From: Candidatus Korarchaeum sp.
GTDB taxonomy: Archaea > Korarchaeota > Korarchaeia > Korarchaeales > Korarchaeaceae
Length of the DNA: 64,000 nucleotides
Direction of reading: 5' to 3'
Assembly (NCBI GenBank): GCA_038888615.1
Contig: JAWAID010000002.1
Span: 501,555 to 565,554, forward strand
The translations under genes were made by a program, and so were the position numbers. How positions within the stretch are numbered: position 1 is the stretch's first letter; each line of letters begins with the position of its first letter. Below the pieces are notes generated by a model. It worked only from the letters and a program-made list of their open reading frames with translations. It was not told the origin of the DNA and searched no databases. Positions 26,294 to 36,023 of this stretch are shown in pieces.

Positions 26294-26482
26294 GAGGTCC
26301 TTCTCTCCTCCATGATCCTCCTGACCCCCAACTTGATCTTTTCAATCAGGCTCCTCAACTCCTCCTTTGGATCTCAATGAGCATATCTACTAACTCATCG
26401 TAGGAGCTGAGACGGTCTCCCTCCTCAATCTCCTGAGCTTCTCAGGGGTTCTCCTGGATTCCGTTACGGTGGTCCTGCTCAT
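26281..26482 (-). pseudogene. VapB-like antitoxin, frameshifted
   Basis: ATG 26482 starts MSRTTVTESRRTPEKLRRLR, and a shifted frame gives VDMLIEIQRRS; the C-terminal part RRIMEERRTSWWS overlaps the vapC start by about 13 bp. The order and overlap are those of a normal VapBC pair. It decayed together with its toxin. Confidence 0.55.
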
Positions 26483-26773
26483 AAAGTTCACATTAAAGTT
26501 TCACCCGAACGTCTCGACCTCTCCACAATCCCGGGAATCCCTCCCGGAGGTTTTGGCAAGCATTCGATCACCGATGGGACTCAAGAGGTTCATTCCTTAA
26601 CGCCTTCAATGCTTCGGGAAGGTCTCGATGTCTGTGAGGGCCTCCCTCAGCGATGAAACGCGGTGGCTACCACTGCATCGGCCTGAGCATACTTCCCGGA
26701 CGAAGCGTTTAGGAGGATCCCTGGGAGTTACATATTTATATTATGATTCACCTGAAGGCCGGGACAGAGCCTG

Positions 26774-27514
26774 TTGAGGATATCGAAGCACGTCCTAGCT
26801 ACCAAACCTTACCACATCCTGGCTAAGCCGGAGGATATATCTGAACGCGTCCTAATCGTTGGAGATCCCGGTAGAGCCGATCTCATAGCAAAGGAGCTGC
26901 TGAAAGACGCTAGGCTCGTGAACTCGAACAGGGGGTTCAACACGTACACCGGCTTCTTCGAGGGGGTCAGGGTGAGCGTGGCTACGCACGGCATAGGGGG
27001 CCCATCGGCAGCTATAGTCGTCGAGGAGCTCGCTATGCTCGGGGCCAAGGTCATGGTGAGGCTCGGAACGTGCGGCGGGCTTACGGGTGAGGTGAGGGTG
27101 GGTGACGCCGTGGTGGCGTTAGGGGCCGCTCACCCTCCGGGAGGGACGGTGGGTATGTACACGAATGGCGTGTGCTATCCAGCGGTAGCCGAGCCTGAGC
27201 TCACCTTAGAGCTGCAGAGAGCGTTGCTTGAGGAGGGGTTCAATGTCCGGAGGGGATTGGTGGCTTCAAGTGATGCCTTTCACGCTGAAGAGGAGAACCT
27301 CCCGCTCTGGAGCTCCCTAGGCATCATCGCCGTCGAGATGGAGTGCGCAACGGTATTCACAGTAGCCAGGCTCCGACGCGTTAAAGCAGGGGCAGCCTTA
27401 CTGGTGATAGATAACTTAGCGACGGGCGAGTTCTTCAGCGCTAGTTCGGAGGAACGAAGGAGATTGGAGCTGAGGGCGGCTAAAGGTGCGCTTAAGGCTC
27501 TCTTGAGGTCTTAA
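26774..27514 (+). CDS. purine/uridine nucleoside phosphorylase family protein
   Basis: A 246-residue member of the PNP/UDP superfamily. Phosphate-binding GDPGRADLIAKEL lies near residue 33, the ribose/phosphate strand is MVRLGTCGGLTGEVRVGD (about 95), and the nucleoside-binding IIAVEMECATVFTVA is near 185. It splits nucleosides with phosphate to give a base and ribose 1-phosphate (or methylthioribose 1-phosphate) in salvage. The base preference (purine, uridine or methylthioadenosine) cannot be fixed by eye. The start is TTG 26774; a TATA-like TATTTATATT lies about 35-45 bp upstream. Confidence 0.88.
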   Translation: MRISKHVLATKPYHILAKPEDISERVLIVGDPGRADLIAKELLKDARLVNSNRGFNTYTGFFEGVRVSVATHGIGGPSAAIVVEELAMLGAKVMVRLGTCGGLTGEVRVGDAVVALGAAHPPGGTVGMYTNGVCYPAVAEPELTLELQRALLEEGFNVRRGLVASSDAFHAEEENLPLWSSLGIIAVEMECATVFTVARLRRVKAGAALLVIDNLATGEFFSASSEERRRLELRAAKGALKALLRS

Positions 27515-27631
27515 TCGACTCTCCGCTTTAAGCCCTTCTAAAGCATTCTCCCAACGTTTCAAAGGCTTCTCAACAAGGATGTTCCACAGGATGGGCATTA
27601 AGCCTCAGCCTGAGTGCTCAGCGGGTGGGTC

Positions 27632-28456
27632 TTACTCAAGGGCCTTAGGTGCCTTCGGGTACTTCTCCCAGAGCCCAGGATCATGGCATATCACTAGACG
27701 CGTATTCGGTCTTCTCATCATGAGCTTTATCTTCCTCAGGCCAGTTAAATACTCCTCCAGATCTCGGAGGAGCCAGCCCTTGGATTCCTTCTCCAGCTCC
27801 TCAGGCAGGTGGATGAAGTCGCCGGTGAAGATGTAATTACTCCCGCTTTTCGTAGCCACTCTAACTACGATGCTTCCGGGGGTGTGAGCACCCACCAGCA
27901 TCAGTTCAACTCCGGGTAGAAGCTCAAATGTCTCATTATCGATTGGGAACCACTGCGCTCCCCTCAGGGGTTCTAGATCCACAGGCTGATAGTCACCGCT
28001 CTTACCCAGGTACATCATGTAGGCCGCCCACATGAGCTCCCTCTTATGAGCCACTAGGGGCGTTGGGAGGTCCTTGAAGACGTGAGCCTGGCCGGCGTGA
28101 TCTGGATGAAGATGAGTGAATACAACGTAACTCATATCCTCAGGGGTCAAACCCAATAACTTCAATTGATTTTCCAATCTATTCTCATCTCCGAACCTAG
28201 TTAAGGGGAAAACCTCTCCAAACATCTCCCAAGTTGTGTCGCCCGTTCTCTCCGCTCTCGGTAGTTCTCCGGTATCGAGCAGGACAAACCCCTCCTCGTG
28301 CTCTATCACCGCACCGGAGATCGGTACCTCCACCCATTTCGTCAACTTCGGCTTGTTCCTCTCACCCCAAGTATCGGGGTCCGGGATGAACCACCCCATC
28401 TCACCCGAGACCCGGCCGAAATCGAGGAGGAATACCCTCTTAACTCCCGTCTCCAT
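27632..28456 (-). CDS. metallo-beta-lactamase-fold hydrolase, N-acyl-homoserine-lactonase-like
   Basis: A 274-residue protein with the two-metal motif THLHPDHAG near residue 114, then a conserved histidine in GAHTPGSIVVRV and the bridging aspartate in FTGDFIH. The N-terminal ISGAVIEHEEGFVLLDTG is typical of AiiA/AttM-type lactonases. It may open lactone rings or hydrolyse another ester or thioester. A quorum-quenching role in this organism is not implied. It is convergent with the nucleoside phosphorylase gene. Confidence 0.82.
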   Translation of the reverse strand: METGVKRVFLLDFGRVSGEMGWFIPDPDTWGERNKPKLTKWVEVPISGAVIEHEEGFVLLDTGELPRAERTGDTTWEMFGEVFPLTRFGDENRLENQLKLLGLTPEDMSYVVFTHLHPDHAGQAHVFKDLPTPLVAHKRELMWAAYMMYLGKSGDYQPVDLEPLRGAQWFPIDNETFELLPGVELMLVGAHTPGSIVVRVATKSGSNYIFTGDFIHLPEELEKESKGWLLRDLEEYLTGLRKIKLMMRRPNTRLVICHDPGLWEKYPKAPKALE

Positions 28457-28694
28457 GATGACACCGCTTCCCTCAGACTTAGCACGATTTTAACTTTTCA
28501 TTAAATCTTAATGGGTTCGAGCCATTTTTCAGAATGTCCTTTAATCAAAGCCGGGGTTTATCGGCCCAAGAGCAGCGATTCCATATGGAGGCCTCCGATC
28601 TCAGAAGGATGGCTGAGGGTTCAGGCAGTAACACTGTGATCGCGCTGAAGGGATCAATAGGAAGGTTTATCTCCTGCAGGATCTCATTGAAGGC

Positions 28695-29528
28695 ATGCTC
28701 TTCGGCATACCCAAGTCAGATAGAGCTAAGCTTTCCGTTTTAGGGATCCGCTGGGACGGATCATCATCCTACCGAAGGGGGTCGTCGAGGGCGCCTAGCC
28801 GCATAAGGGACGCCACCTCGGAGGAGATATACAACAGCTTCAGTGAGGACCTGGTGAACCTAGCTGAGGAGTGGAGTTACTCCGATCTGGGAGACGTGGA
28901 GGGGAGGGACTTCTGGGAGGTGGTTGGAGGAGTTAGGGAGAGAATCTCGGCTTCATACATGGGGCAAAGGTTCCTCTTCCTCGGAGGAGATCACTCAATA
29001 ACGTATGCTGCGTTCAGAGGGCTTATGGAGGTCTCAGGAGAGAGGTTCGGGTTGATCTACTTCGATGCCCACCCCGATTGCTACGAGAGCTACGATGGGG
29101 ATCGCTACTCTCACGCTTGCACGGTCAGGAGGCTTGTGGAGGAGGGCTACGTCAGGGGGGAAGATGTCGTTCTAGCGGGGATCAGGGCTGCTACCAAGCA
29201 GCAGATAAGTTTCGCTGAGGAAGCAGGGATCAAGATATTCCGAGTGGATGATCTGGATGAGATTGGAGGAATTGGTCTGGATAAAGCCTACATATCATTC
29301 GATATAGACGTTCTAGACCCTGCCTTCGCCCCGGGTTCCAGCAACCCGGAGCCCGGGGGACTGAGCACCAGGGAACTCATAAGGGCCATCAGGAAGCTTG
29401 ATCTGGATCTGGTGGCCTTCGATATAGTGGAGGTCAACCCGGACTTCGACTGTTCAGGTGTTACATGCTTCGCAGCAGCTAAGATCATCAGGGAAGTGCT
29501 CGGGAGGTTCGCTAGGGTTCTGAGCTAA
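28695..29528 (+). CDS. agmatinase / arginase family ureohydrolase
   Basis: A 277-residue ureohydrolase with all manganese-binding motifs: LGGDHSITYA near 95, YFDAHPDCYE near 118, and SFDIDVLDPAFAPGSSNPEP near 200. It hydrolyses agmatine, arginine or a related guanidino compound and releases urea; in archaea agmatine for polyamine synthesis is most likely. A TATA-like GTTTATC is about 30 bp upstream. The last codons and the TAA stop coincide with a TnpB-type right end (AGGGTTCTGAGCTA), so the C-terminus was probably reset by an insertion. Confidence 0.9.
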   Translation: MLFGIPKSDRAKLSVLGIRWDGSSSYRRGSSRAPSRIRDATSEEIYNSFSEDLVNLAEEWSYSDLGDVEGRDFWEVVGGVRERISASYMGQRFLFLGGDHSITYAAFRGLMEVSGERFGLIYFDAHPDCYESYDGDRYSHACTVRRLVEEGYVRGEDVVLAGIRAATKQQISFAEEAGIKIFRVDDLDEIGGIGLDKAYISFDIDVLDPAFAPGSSNPEPGGLSTRELIRAIRKLDLDLVAFDIVEVNPDFDCSGVTCFAAAKIIREVLGRFARVLS

Positions 29529-29990
29529 GTATGGATACGTATAGAGCCCATGCTTAGCCCTTGGGTCTCGTAGCCCTCGGGGGTTCATCGAGCTTGATCC
29601 CTTTCGGGGGAAACCGATCCCGAGTGATCCCCTCAAGGAGGAAGTCCGGGAAGCGTCGGAGGTCGCTTCAATGAGGCCGAGCCCCACTAATCCCAGTGAG
29701 GAGGGCCCTCAGGTTCCCGAAGTTCCGGTCGAAGCATGAAGCACTGCCGATCCCATCGCCGCTGCATGGGGATCGATTGGTATCCCCAAATGCGAGCTGA
29801 ACACCTTCGAAACCTCCATTCGGTTCGATGCAGATCCTAAGGCATCGAGGAATGTAGGAGGAAAGCGGTGAATTCGAGATGAGAGAAGTGAAGGGGAAGA
29901 GGGCTTCTGCTCCGGAGGATGAACGCATGGGAAACTGGAAGCTTCCCTGCCTGAGTAATAGGTGCATCGATCTCAGATCACTCAACTTAG
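29515..29990 (-). mobile_element. TnpB-type element remnant with right end
   Basis: The outer end AGGGTTCTGAGCTAAGTATGG matches the ends at 17.7 and 42.65 kb, and the hairpin stems at 29524-29534 and 29548-29558 pair with one G.T-type mismatch. Further in, minus-strand codons near 29560-29640 read LDEPPRATRPKG, similar to the TnpB C-terminal tail of the other two copies, and 29720-29760 read SCFDRNFGNLRALL, reminiscent of a RuvC-I strand. The inner part is strongly decayed and its assignment is weak; the end match is strong. Confidence 0.5.
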
Positions 29991-30113
29991 TTCGGTGTCA
30001 ACCCAAAGGATCCCGGTCTTTCTAAATTAACTGCCAGTCTCGCCGTTGATTGGAGGAGCGGGAGCGCGCTAACGCCTGGAGGAACTTAAAAAATCGGTCC
30101 TTCAGCGATCCGC
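29991..30113. other. short gene-less spacer
   Basis: Nothing recognised between the TnpB-type remnant and the end of the minus-strand propeller gene. Confidence 0.4.
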
Positions 30114-31316
30114 CTACGGGGCCACCGCTACATCGGTTATCCAAGAGCTTCCGTAGGAGGGATCGCTGAAGACGCGGTAAGTAGTTCCGGTGTCGAGGTC
30201 GTGGAGGTAGATGCTATCCCCGTGGTTAGCGAAGAGCAGCCCCTTGGTTACGGTGACCTCGCCTCCGGGGGTCTCCATCAGAGCCAACCTGACGTTTCTA
30301 ACGTAATCCATCCCCATCACTGGGAACCCGAACCTCGCGATCTCCACGAATCTACCCCCTCTATACTCGAATATTGAACTGGGTTGTACGTTTCCGTTCG
30401 ATACGTAGAGCGTTCCATCGGGAGCGAACTCGAAGTTACCGGCCCAGAAGCCACCGATGTCCCTTATCCTGATGGTCATGAATGGCCTCGCCGTGTTATT
30501 GACGATCACGTAGATGGTCCCGTCGCCTCCCGCTCCCCTAGCGGTGCTGAAGTAAGCCCTCATGAAACCGGTTGGATCCGAGCTGAGGCCGGGGCCGAAC
30601 CTATAGCATCTTATATAAGTCTCGAACTCGAACGCCACCTGTTTATTCCACCCGGTGGTTGTTCTTAGAGCCAGATATACCTTATTCTCATTTGCGTTGA
30701 CGTAATACAGCTTCTCCCTTACCGCAGGATGCGGCGTGAACGAGCTCACGTAGGTGGGGTAGTCCCCGTAGACCGGCGTTACCCTGCCGGTCGATGAGTC
30801 GTATTCAAGTACCTTGCTCGCACGTTCGACTGAGAACCAGATCCTAGAGGGTGTGATCAGCCTGGCTGATATTATTCTGGCGGGAGTCGTGGTAGATGTG
30901 TAAGGGGGCGTTGTTGAGGACGTTTCAGGAGCGGAGGTGGTAGTGGGCGCGGTGTAAGTGAGGGTGGTCGGCGGGGCGCCGGTGTAGGTCTCCGTCGGCG
31001 GGGGTGTCGTCCCGGGGACCGTTATCGAGGGGCTCTCAGTAGCGGTGGATGATGGGACCGATGATGTAGGCGTAATGTTGGGAGTTTCCGTGATCGTTAT
31101 GGTCTCAGTGAGAGTGATCGCCGGGGTGGTTGGAACCGATGAGGTAAGCGTGATAGTGGGCTTTTCCGTTATGGTCACGGTCCCCCCAGGGGTGAAGGTG
31201 GTCACCAAGGTCCCTCTGGGGGTGAGGTAGAGCGTGATAGCTATCGCAAGGGCGATGATGGTGAGCAGAAGGGCTACAGCCAGCTTGGATGCACCTGGTC
31301 TCCCCAAACCCAACAC
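30114..31316 (-). CDS. membrane-anchored surface protein, Thr/Pro stalk and beta-propeller-like domain
   Basis: A 400-residue protein. Residues about 11-30 form an N-terminal anchor (KLAVALLLTIIALAIAITLY). About 35-150 is a threonine/serine/proline stalk with repeated ITLTETITITETPNITPTS-like units, a likely glycosylation region. About 150-400 has WD/NHL-like blades (FAPDGTLYVSNGNVQPSSIF, GLLFANHGDSIYLHDLDTGT). It is expected on the outer cell face, perhaps in binding or sensing. Start GTG 31316 (or TTG 31313) lies about 28 bp after an AT-rich TATA-like ATTAAATA. No enzyme motif was recognised. Confidence 0.7.
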   Translation of the reverse strand: MLGLGRPGASKLAVALLLTIIALAIAITLYLTPRGTLVTTFTPGGTVTITEKPTITLTSSVPTTPAITLTETITITETPNITPTSSVPSSTATESPSITVPGTTPPPTETYTGAPPTTLTYTAPTTTSAPETSSTTPPYTSTTTPARIISARLITPSRIWFSVERASKVLEYDSSTGRVTPVYGDYPTYVSSFTPHPAVREKLYYVNANENKVYLALRTTTGWNKQVAFEFETYIRCYRFGPGLSSDPTGFMRAYFSTARGAGGDGTIYVIVNNTARPFMTIRIRDIGGFWAGNFEFAPDGTLYVSNGNVQPSSIFEYRGGRFVEIARFGFPVMGMDYVRNVRLALMETPGGEVTVTKGLLFANHGDSIYLHDLDTGTTYRVFSDPSYGSSWITDVAVAP

Positions 31317-31642
31317 CTTTAATCGATCCCCGCTGCTCCCCTATTTAATTATTAAGGTGAACTTCTTTCACGTAGATGTAAAGATATTAAATTTTATTTG
31401 ATTGTCGTGGATGAGGAATAAATATGCTTCTATTGACTTACGCTCGCGAGCCGTGAACTCCGTAGGCCCGTGAGCCCCCTCCAGCCTGACTTCGGGGGTA
31501 AGGGTGAGCGTCGTCCACTCACGGGATCCCCTGACCCCTCTCCAACCCCCGAGGGTATTCACGGTGTAATTTTGGGGGCAGTTAGGTTAATAAAAATCAT
31601 TATATAACGCTATAATGTAAAAATATTTACCTTAGCGAAGGA
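31317..31642. other. divergent intergenic region with inverted repeats
   Basis: CCCGTGAG (31467-31474) and CTCACGGG (31518-31525) form an inverted repeat around a second pair, CGGGGGT (31492-31498) and ACCCCCG (31544-31550). The flanks are AT-rich and carry the promoters of the divergent surface-protein genes. A 64-codon minus-strand frame (31368-31562) covers these repeats but has no recognised family. Confidence 0.4.
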
Positions 31643-31650
31643 TTTATAAT
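31643..31650 (+). promoter_or_regulatory. TATA box of the PQQ-propeller surface gene
   Basis: TTTATAAT is about 39 bp before ATG 31686, which leaves a short leader of about 12 nt. Confidence 0.5.
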
Positions 31651-31685
31651 CTCTGCCTTCCGTCATAACGGGGAGTTGCATCGGG

Positions 31686-34241
31686 ATGAGTACCAGGTAC
31701 CTCCTCTTGCTGCTCCTACTCACCCTCATCCCCCTCCCGCAACTGGATGCCCAGCCCCCAATTCCACTCCCCTACGATCTGTGGGCCCCCTGGCCCATGT
31801 GGCAGCACGACCCGCTCCGCACAGGGCTCAGCCCGTACAAGGGCCCGCAGACCAACAGAACGAAGTGGGTATCCCCTGATGTCTGCGGTAGAGGACGCTA
31901 CGCAGAGACGGCATCACCAGTTATAGGTAGCGATGGGACGATATACATCGCCTGCGCAACTCGAGCTGTTGCCATTGATCCCGCTAACGGAAGAGTGAAG
32001 TGGAGCTCCCCCTTCCCCACGGAAATTAATTCGTGGACGTATACTTCACCAGCTATAGGTCCCGATGGGGCGATACTCTTTGCTACATATGACGCGAGAG
32101 ATAATGGTTACCTCATCAGCTTCTACCCCGATGGTAGAGTCAGAGTTTCCGATGAGAAGCTCGGTGAGCCCATCGGTGATAGCGGTCACATGATCGTAGA
32201 TCCCAATCCCGGCATAACCTACGTATACGTCCCCTCCGGTGTTTTCCATAATCGCCCAGGGGTGAAATCCTACCTGTATGCAATCCACCAGCGCGGTAGG
32301 GCGGTCGACAGGTATAAATTAGATGATAATTATAATGATTATTATGGGGCAAGCCCTGCTTATGACCCGAGCAGAGAGGTAATATACGTTTTGGGTTCTC
32401 GCGGTACGTTTAATGTGCCTGATGTTTTTCTTTTTGCCCTGCATAGGAAGACGGTAGCACCAGCGAGCGTGGAACTGAAACTCCTCTGGGCCCGAAAACT
32501 TAATGATACGAAGGTGAGCCCACCCACGGTAGGCCCTGATGGGACTATTTACACAGTATACTCCGATGGTATCTTCGCTTTCAAGCCGGATGGTACTCTT
32601 AAGTGGAAACGAGAGTTTCCTGGGCTTCGTCTTACCTGGAAGAGGATCTCCTGCGCGATCGGTCCCAGTGGGACCCTACACTGCATCATTGGGTACGAGT
32701 TAGGAACGTACGACCCGAGGAACGGCAATCTCCTCTGGAAGTACACTGCTTCGATTACCAGTGAAGATTGGGAGGAGAGGGCTAGAGCCGCGGAGGGTCA
32801 TCAACCCAGTCCTCCTGTGGTGGGATCGGACGGAACGGTGTACTTCTCCAAACCCGAGGGCTTCGTCTACGCGGTGGGTCCTGACGGTAAGCTGAAGTGG
32901 CGATTCAAGGCGGATAAATACCCTATCGTCTCCTCATTAGCTATAGGACCTGATGGCACGCTTTACTTCGCAACGTACCACGGCACCGTCTATGCTATAA
33001 AGGACGTTTCGATCCCAGGAGCCACATGGCCTACGGTACCGCCCACGACACCTCGCGTCACTCCACCACCCACTTCATCATCACCAACTTCATCACCGTC
33101 CGCGACTTGGGCGCCACCGATAACGGGAACCACGACTTCCCAGCCGAGCAGCGGAGCCCCCTTCACGTTGGACCTCAATCCCGATACCCTCACCGTGGCT
33201 AAAGGTGAACTAGCCCAGTTCTCAGTTCTGGTCACTAGGGCTGCGGGATTCACCGGCGACGTGAGGCTGTTTGCCTCAGGCATCCCTCCCGGTTCCACTT
33301 CCACATTCCTAATGGAGGGACAGAACGTCTACCTGAGGATCCAGACCTCCCGGTCAACCCCCAGCGGTTCATACCCGATAACGGTCAGGGGATCGGGAGG
33401 TGGTTACGAGACCCAGGATACGGCTACCCTTGTCGTGGGCGAGGCGACTCAGACCACGACCCCCCAGCCAGCCCCTTCCTTCTCCTTGAGCCTCAGTCAA
33501 AGCTCAATCGAGGTCTTGAGAGGGAGATCCGTCAGCTTAACGGCTTCAGTTATCGGGAGCGGCGGTTTCTCGAACCCCGTGACGCTCAGCGTCTCAGGGC
33601 TTCCGAATGGGGTCTCCATCTCCACGGATATCAACAACGCTCCTCCTGACTTCAATGCCCATCTTATCGTTTCGGCATCTCCCAACGCACCTACGGGAAG
33701 CTACTCAGTGAGCATCATCGCAACAGGAGGCGGAGTGACCAAAACGGCCCCGCTCAGGGTCGTGGTCAGGGAGGCCCCCGCATCCCCCACTACCTCCCTA
33801 CCGCAACCCAGCGTATCCCTGAGCCTATCCCGAACGAACCTGAGCCTCAGATCAGGGGAATCAGCCTCCATAGCCGTTACTGTAAGCTCGAGCGTTCCAG
33901 TTAACCTCTCGCTAAGCGGAGCGCCGGCCGACATCTCATACAGGTTCGATCCGGAGAGGCTGGAAGGAAGTGGGACCTCCTCGCTCCTCATAACAGCGGG
34001 TTCCACCACGGGGACCTTCACCCTCTCAATCAGAGCCTCTGGAGAGGGAGCTGAGGGATCCGCCACTCTCAGCTTATCCGTTAGGCCGGCCGAGACCGCT
34101 ATGACCACAACGGAGGTGAAGACCGCTCCAGCTGCTCAACTGGATCCCCTGCTCCTCGCTATCATCGCCCTATCGTTCATAGCTTTGGTGCTGACAGCGC
34201 TGCTCCTCACTAGGAGGAGGACAGCTACGGAGGTGAGTTAG
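31686..34241 (+). CDS. secreted PQQ-type beta-propeller protein with three Ig-like modules
   Basis: An 851-residue exported protein. A signal peptide (YLLLLLLLTLIPLPQLDA) is followed by a propeller of PQQ-enzyme-like repeats (about 30-440), each with SPAIGPDGTIYFAT-type and NGRVKWSS-type strands. A Thr/Ser/Pro linker leads to three COG1470-like Ig modules (about 490-580, 595-690, 705-800), and a C-terminal membrane anchor LLLAIIALSFIALVLTALLL with an arginine stop-transfer tail. The propeller lacks a recognisable cofactor-binding set and may bind ligand or polymer. The three Ig modules match, in the same order, those of the protein at 39963. Confidence 0.82.
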   Translation: MSTRYLLLLLLLTLIPLPQLDAQPPIPLPYDLWAPWPMWQHDPLRTGLSPYKGPQTNRTKWVSPDVCGRGRYAETASPVIGSDGTIYIACATRAVAIDPANGRVKWSSPFPTEINSWTYTSPAIGPDGAILFATYDARDNGYLISFYPDGRVRVSDEKLGEPIGDSGHMIVDPNPGITYVYVPSGVFHNRPGVKSYLYAIHQRGRAVDRYKLDDNYNDYYGASPAYDPSREVIYVLGSRGTFNVPDVFLFALHRKTVAPASVELKLLWARKLNDTKVSPPTVGPDGTIYTVYSDGIFAFKPDGTLKWKREFPGLRLTWKRISCAIGPSGTLHCIIGYELGTYDPRNGNLLWKYTASITSEDWEERARAAEGHQPSPPVVGSDGTVYFSKPEGFVYAVGPDGKLKWRFKADKYPIVSSLAIGPDGTLYFATYHGTVYAIKDVSIPGATWPTVPPTTPRVTPPPTSSSPTSSPSATWAPPITGTTTSQPSSGAPFTLDLNPDTLTVAKGELAQFSVLVTRAAGFTGDVRLFASGIPPGSTSTFLMEGQNVYLRIQTSRSTPSGSYPITVRGSGGGYETQDTATLVVGEATQTTTPQPAPSFSLSLSQSSIEVLRGRSVSLTASVIGSGGFSNPVTLSVSGLPNGVSISTDINNAPPDFNAHLIVSASPNAPTGSYSVSIIATGGGVTKTAPLRVVVREAPASPTTSLPQPSVSLSLSRTNLSLRSGESASIAVTVSSSVPVNLSLSGAPADISYRFDPERLEGSGTSSLLITAGSTTGTFTLSIRASGEGAEGSATLSLSVRPAETAMTTTEVKTAPAAQLDPLLLAIIALSFIALVLTALLLTRRRTATEVS

Positions 34242-34261
34242 CGGACCGTCGCCCGAGGAGG

Positions 34262-34284
34262 GGGAGCCCTTCATTTTTTATTAT
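34262..34284 (+). terminator. T-rich terminator between convergent surface genes
   Basis: CATTTTTTATTATTTTGAG begins about 30 bp after the stop of the plus-strand gene and runs into the 3' end of the minus-strand gene. Confidence 0.4.
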
Positions 34285-35833
34285 TTTGAGTCCCTCTGGT
34301 TCTGGATCGTTTGAGCAATAGCGCAGCTATCGCTGCCGCTGATAGCACCAGCGTTAGTGGAGCGATCATCTCCGCAACCTCGTTAGTGGTTCCTCTCACG
34401 GTCTCAGAAGCTGTGCTTGATGGCCTAGTTTTGATCCTCGTAGTTGGTGTGGAGCCGAACTCGTAAGCTCCAGCATCGAATCCCCTTCCGATGGGCCTAG
34501 GGGCTCCATCCAAATCGAATCTGAGGTTCACCGTTACCCCGATGTCTATCGCGGGGCTCCCCTCCCTGAGGTGGTAGTCGCCCTCATCACCGAACCCGGT
34601 CCTCAGGAAGAGGGGGTCCCCGTAGGCGTTCCCCTTCCCGAGCTCCTCAGGGTTGTAGCTGCGCTCCCCCCTCACCAGCACAGCGTCGCTCCTTGGGAAA
34701 TAGAAGAGGCATCCTTCGAAGCTGAATTCAACGTTATCCCTCAGGAATATGGGTGAGTTAGGGCCTCTAGCACTGAATATACTGTTCCTCACGCTTAACT
34801 TGATAGGCACGTCGTAATCGTACTGAACATGCATCAGGTAGTTCTCACCAACCTGATCGTCAACAGTAACGCCCACTATCTCGAAGACGCCTCGCTTCTC
34901 GGACGAGATGACTATCGCTGACCAGGGTGTCTCCTCCTCCCTCCCATCCCCTCTCCCGTAGATCAGCGTGTTCTCGACCCTGCTCCCCGGTCCCCACAGC
35001 TTCACCCCATCCGCGAAGTTGTTGGCGACTATGCACTCATGTATGTAAGTGTTATCTGCCTTTGAATCGATTCCGTCCCCTCTGTTGTGCTCCACCACAG
35101 TTCGAGCGATCTCAATCGGACCTTCCGAGGGCTCTATACCGAAGCCATCAGGTCTGTCGTAGGGGGAGGGACCCGGGCCCCCTTGGTAGTAGTGCCCCGA
35201 GTAGGCCAGGTAGCAGTCCTGGATCAGGACGTTCCTCCATCCTCCCCGCTCCCCTACCGGCCCCCCTATGGAGCCGAAGCCCGCATGGGTTATGGAGCAG
35301 TTTAAGATCTTCAGGTCATTGCAGTCCGCTATATTGATCCCGAACTCATCTACATGATGGATGTAGAGGTCCTCGAGTATGATATGCTCTGCAGGCCCGT
35401 TTAGAGCTTCAATCCCATCCCTGAACTGAGCACCGTTATCGCTCGTTATCTCCAGGTTCTCTATCCTGATATAGCTCCTCCCTGAAAGGTCTATCGCTGT
35501 GACCAAGTTGCCCCTTCCGGCTAGAACGGGCCTATTCCCTTCCTCCCCCATCACGACCGTCCAGGCATCGGGGCGCCCGGAGGGAGGCGTGAGTATATCG
35601 TCATCGTACCTCTCCAGGACGTACCTCCCTCCCATTATCATCAGGGTATCCCCAGGGCCTATCCTCCTGGTCGCCAAGCCAGGGCTCTTCCAGGGCCTCT
35701 CCCTGGTACCCGGGTTCGAGTCGTCCCCCCAGGGGGCCACGTAGTAGGTAGCGGCGTGGTGGGTGGCGGGCGCTGGGAGCAGGGGTACTAGGAGGAGCAG
35801 AACCGAAAGGATGAGGAAGAACCTAGCGGACAT
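34271..35833 (-). CDS. secreted right-handed beta-helix protein (polysaccharide-lyase-like)
   Basis: A 520-residue protein with a signal peptide (FFLILSVLLLLVPLLPAPA), the opening TYYVAPWGDDSNPGTRERPW typical of PL9-like and pectate-lyase-like beta-helices, then parallel beta-helix repeats (about 100-400: IRIENLEITSDNG, IILEDLYIHHVDEFGINI). A choice-of-anchor-Q-like segment GSPAIDIGVTVNLRFDLDGA follows, and a C-terminal membrane anchor (LTLVLSAAAIAALLL) with basic tail. It may bind or cleave polysaccharide at the cell surface; lyase residues could not be confirmed. Confidence 0.8.
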   Translation of the reverse strand: MSARFFLILSVLLLLVPLLPAPATHHAATYYVAPWGDDSNPGTRERPWKSPGLATRRIGPGDTLMIMGGRYVLERYDDDILTPPSGRPDAWTVVMGEEGNRPVLAGRGNLVTAIDLSGRSYIRIENLEITSDNGAQFRDGIEALNGPAEHIILEDLYIHHVDEFGINIADCNDLKILNCSITHAGFGSIGGPVGERGGWRNVLIQDCYLAYSGHYYQGGPGPSPYDRPDGFGIEPSEGPIEIARTVVEHNRGDGIDSKADNTYIHECIVANNFADGVKLWGPGSRVENTLIYGRGDGREEETPWSAIVISSEKRGVFEIVGVTVDDQVGENYLMHVQYDYDVPIKLSVRNSIFSARGPNSPIFLRDNVEFSFEGCLFYFPRSDAVLVRGERSYNPEELGKGNAYGDPLFLRTGFGDEGDYHLREGSPAIDIGVTVNLRFDLDGAPRPIGRGFDAGAYEFGSTPTTRIKTRPSSTASETVRGTTNEVAEMIAPLTLVLSAAAIAALLLKRSRTRGTQNNKK

Positions 35834-36023
35834 TGGTTTCTCGCTGATAGCATGCTCCCTTAGCTTAATAAACTTTCATGCTTTTAATTCAGCAGGATCT
35901 TTGGTTTCATATTTTTGAATATGAGCGGTCCGAGGTGATTCTCCTAGCCGCGGGGACACCGGACTCCACTCAGCAGTGGTGCCCGGGCGATTAAGCCGCT
36001 TAAAAAGTTGTTAGATTCGAAGA

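Noticed and set aside
28505..28530. GGTTCGAGCC as the T-loop of a tRNA
   Set aside because: No matching acceptor, D or anticodon stems on either side.
29668..29985. 105-codon minus-strand frame as an independent gene
   Set aside because: It lies within the decayed TnpB-type region, and its residues look like partial or random translation.
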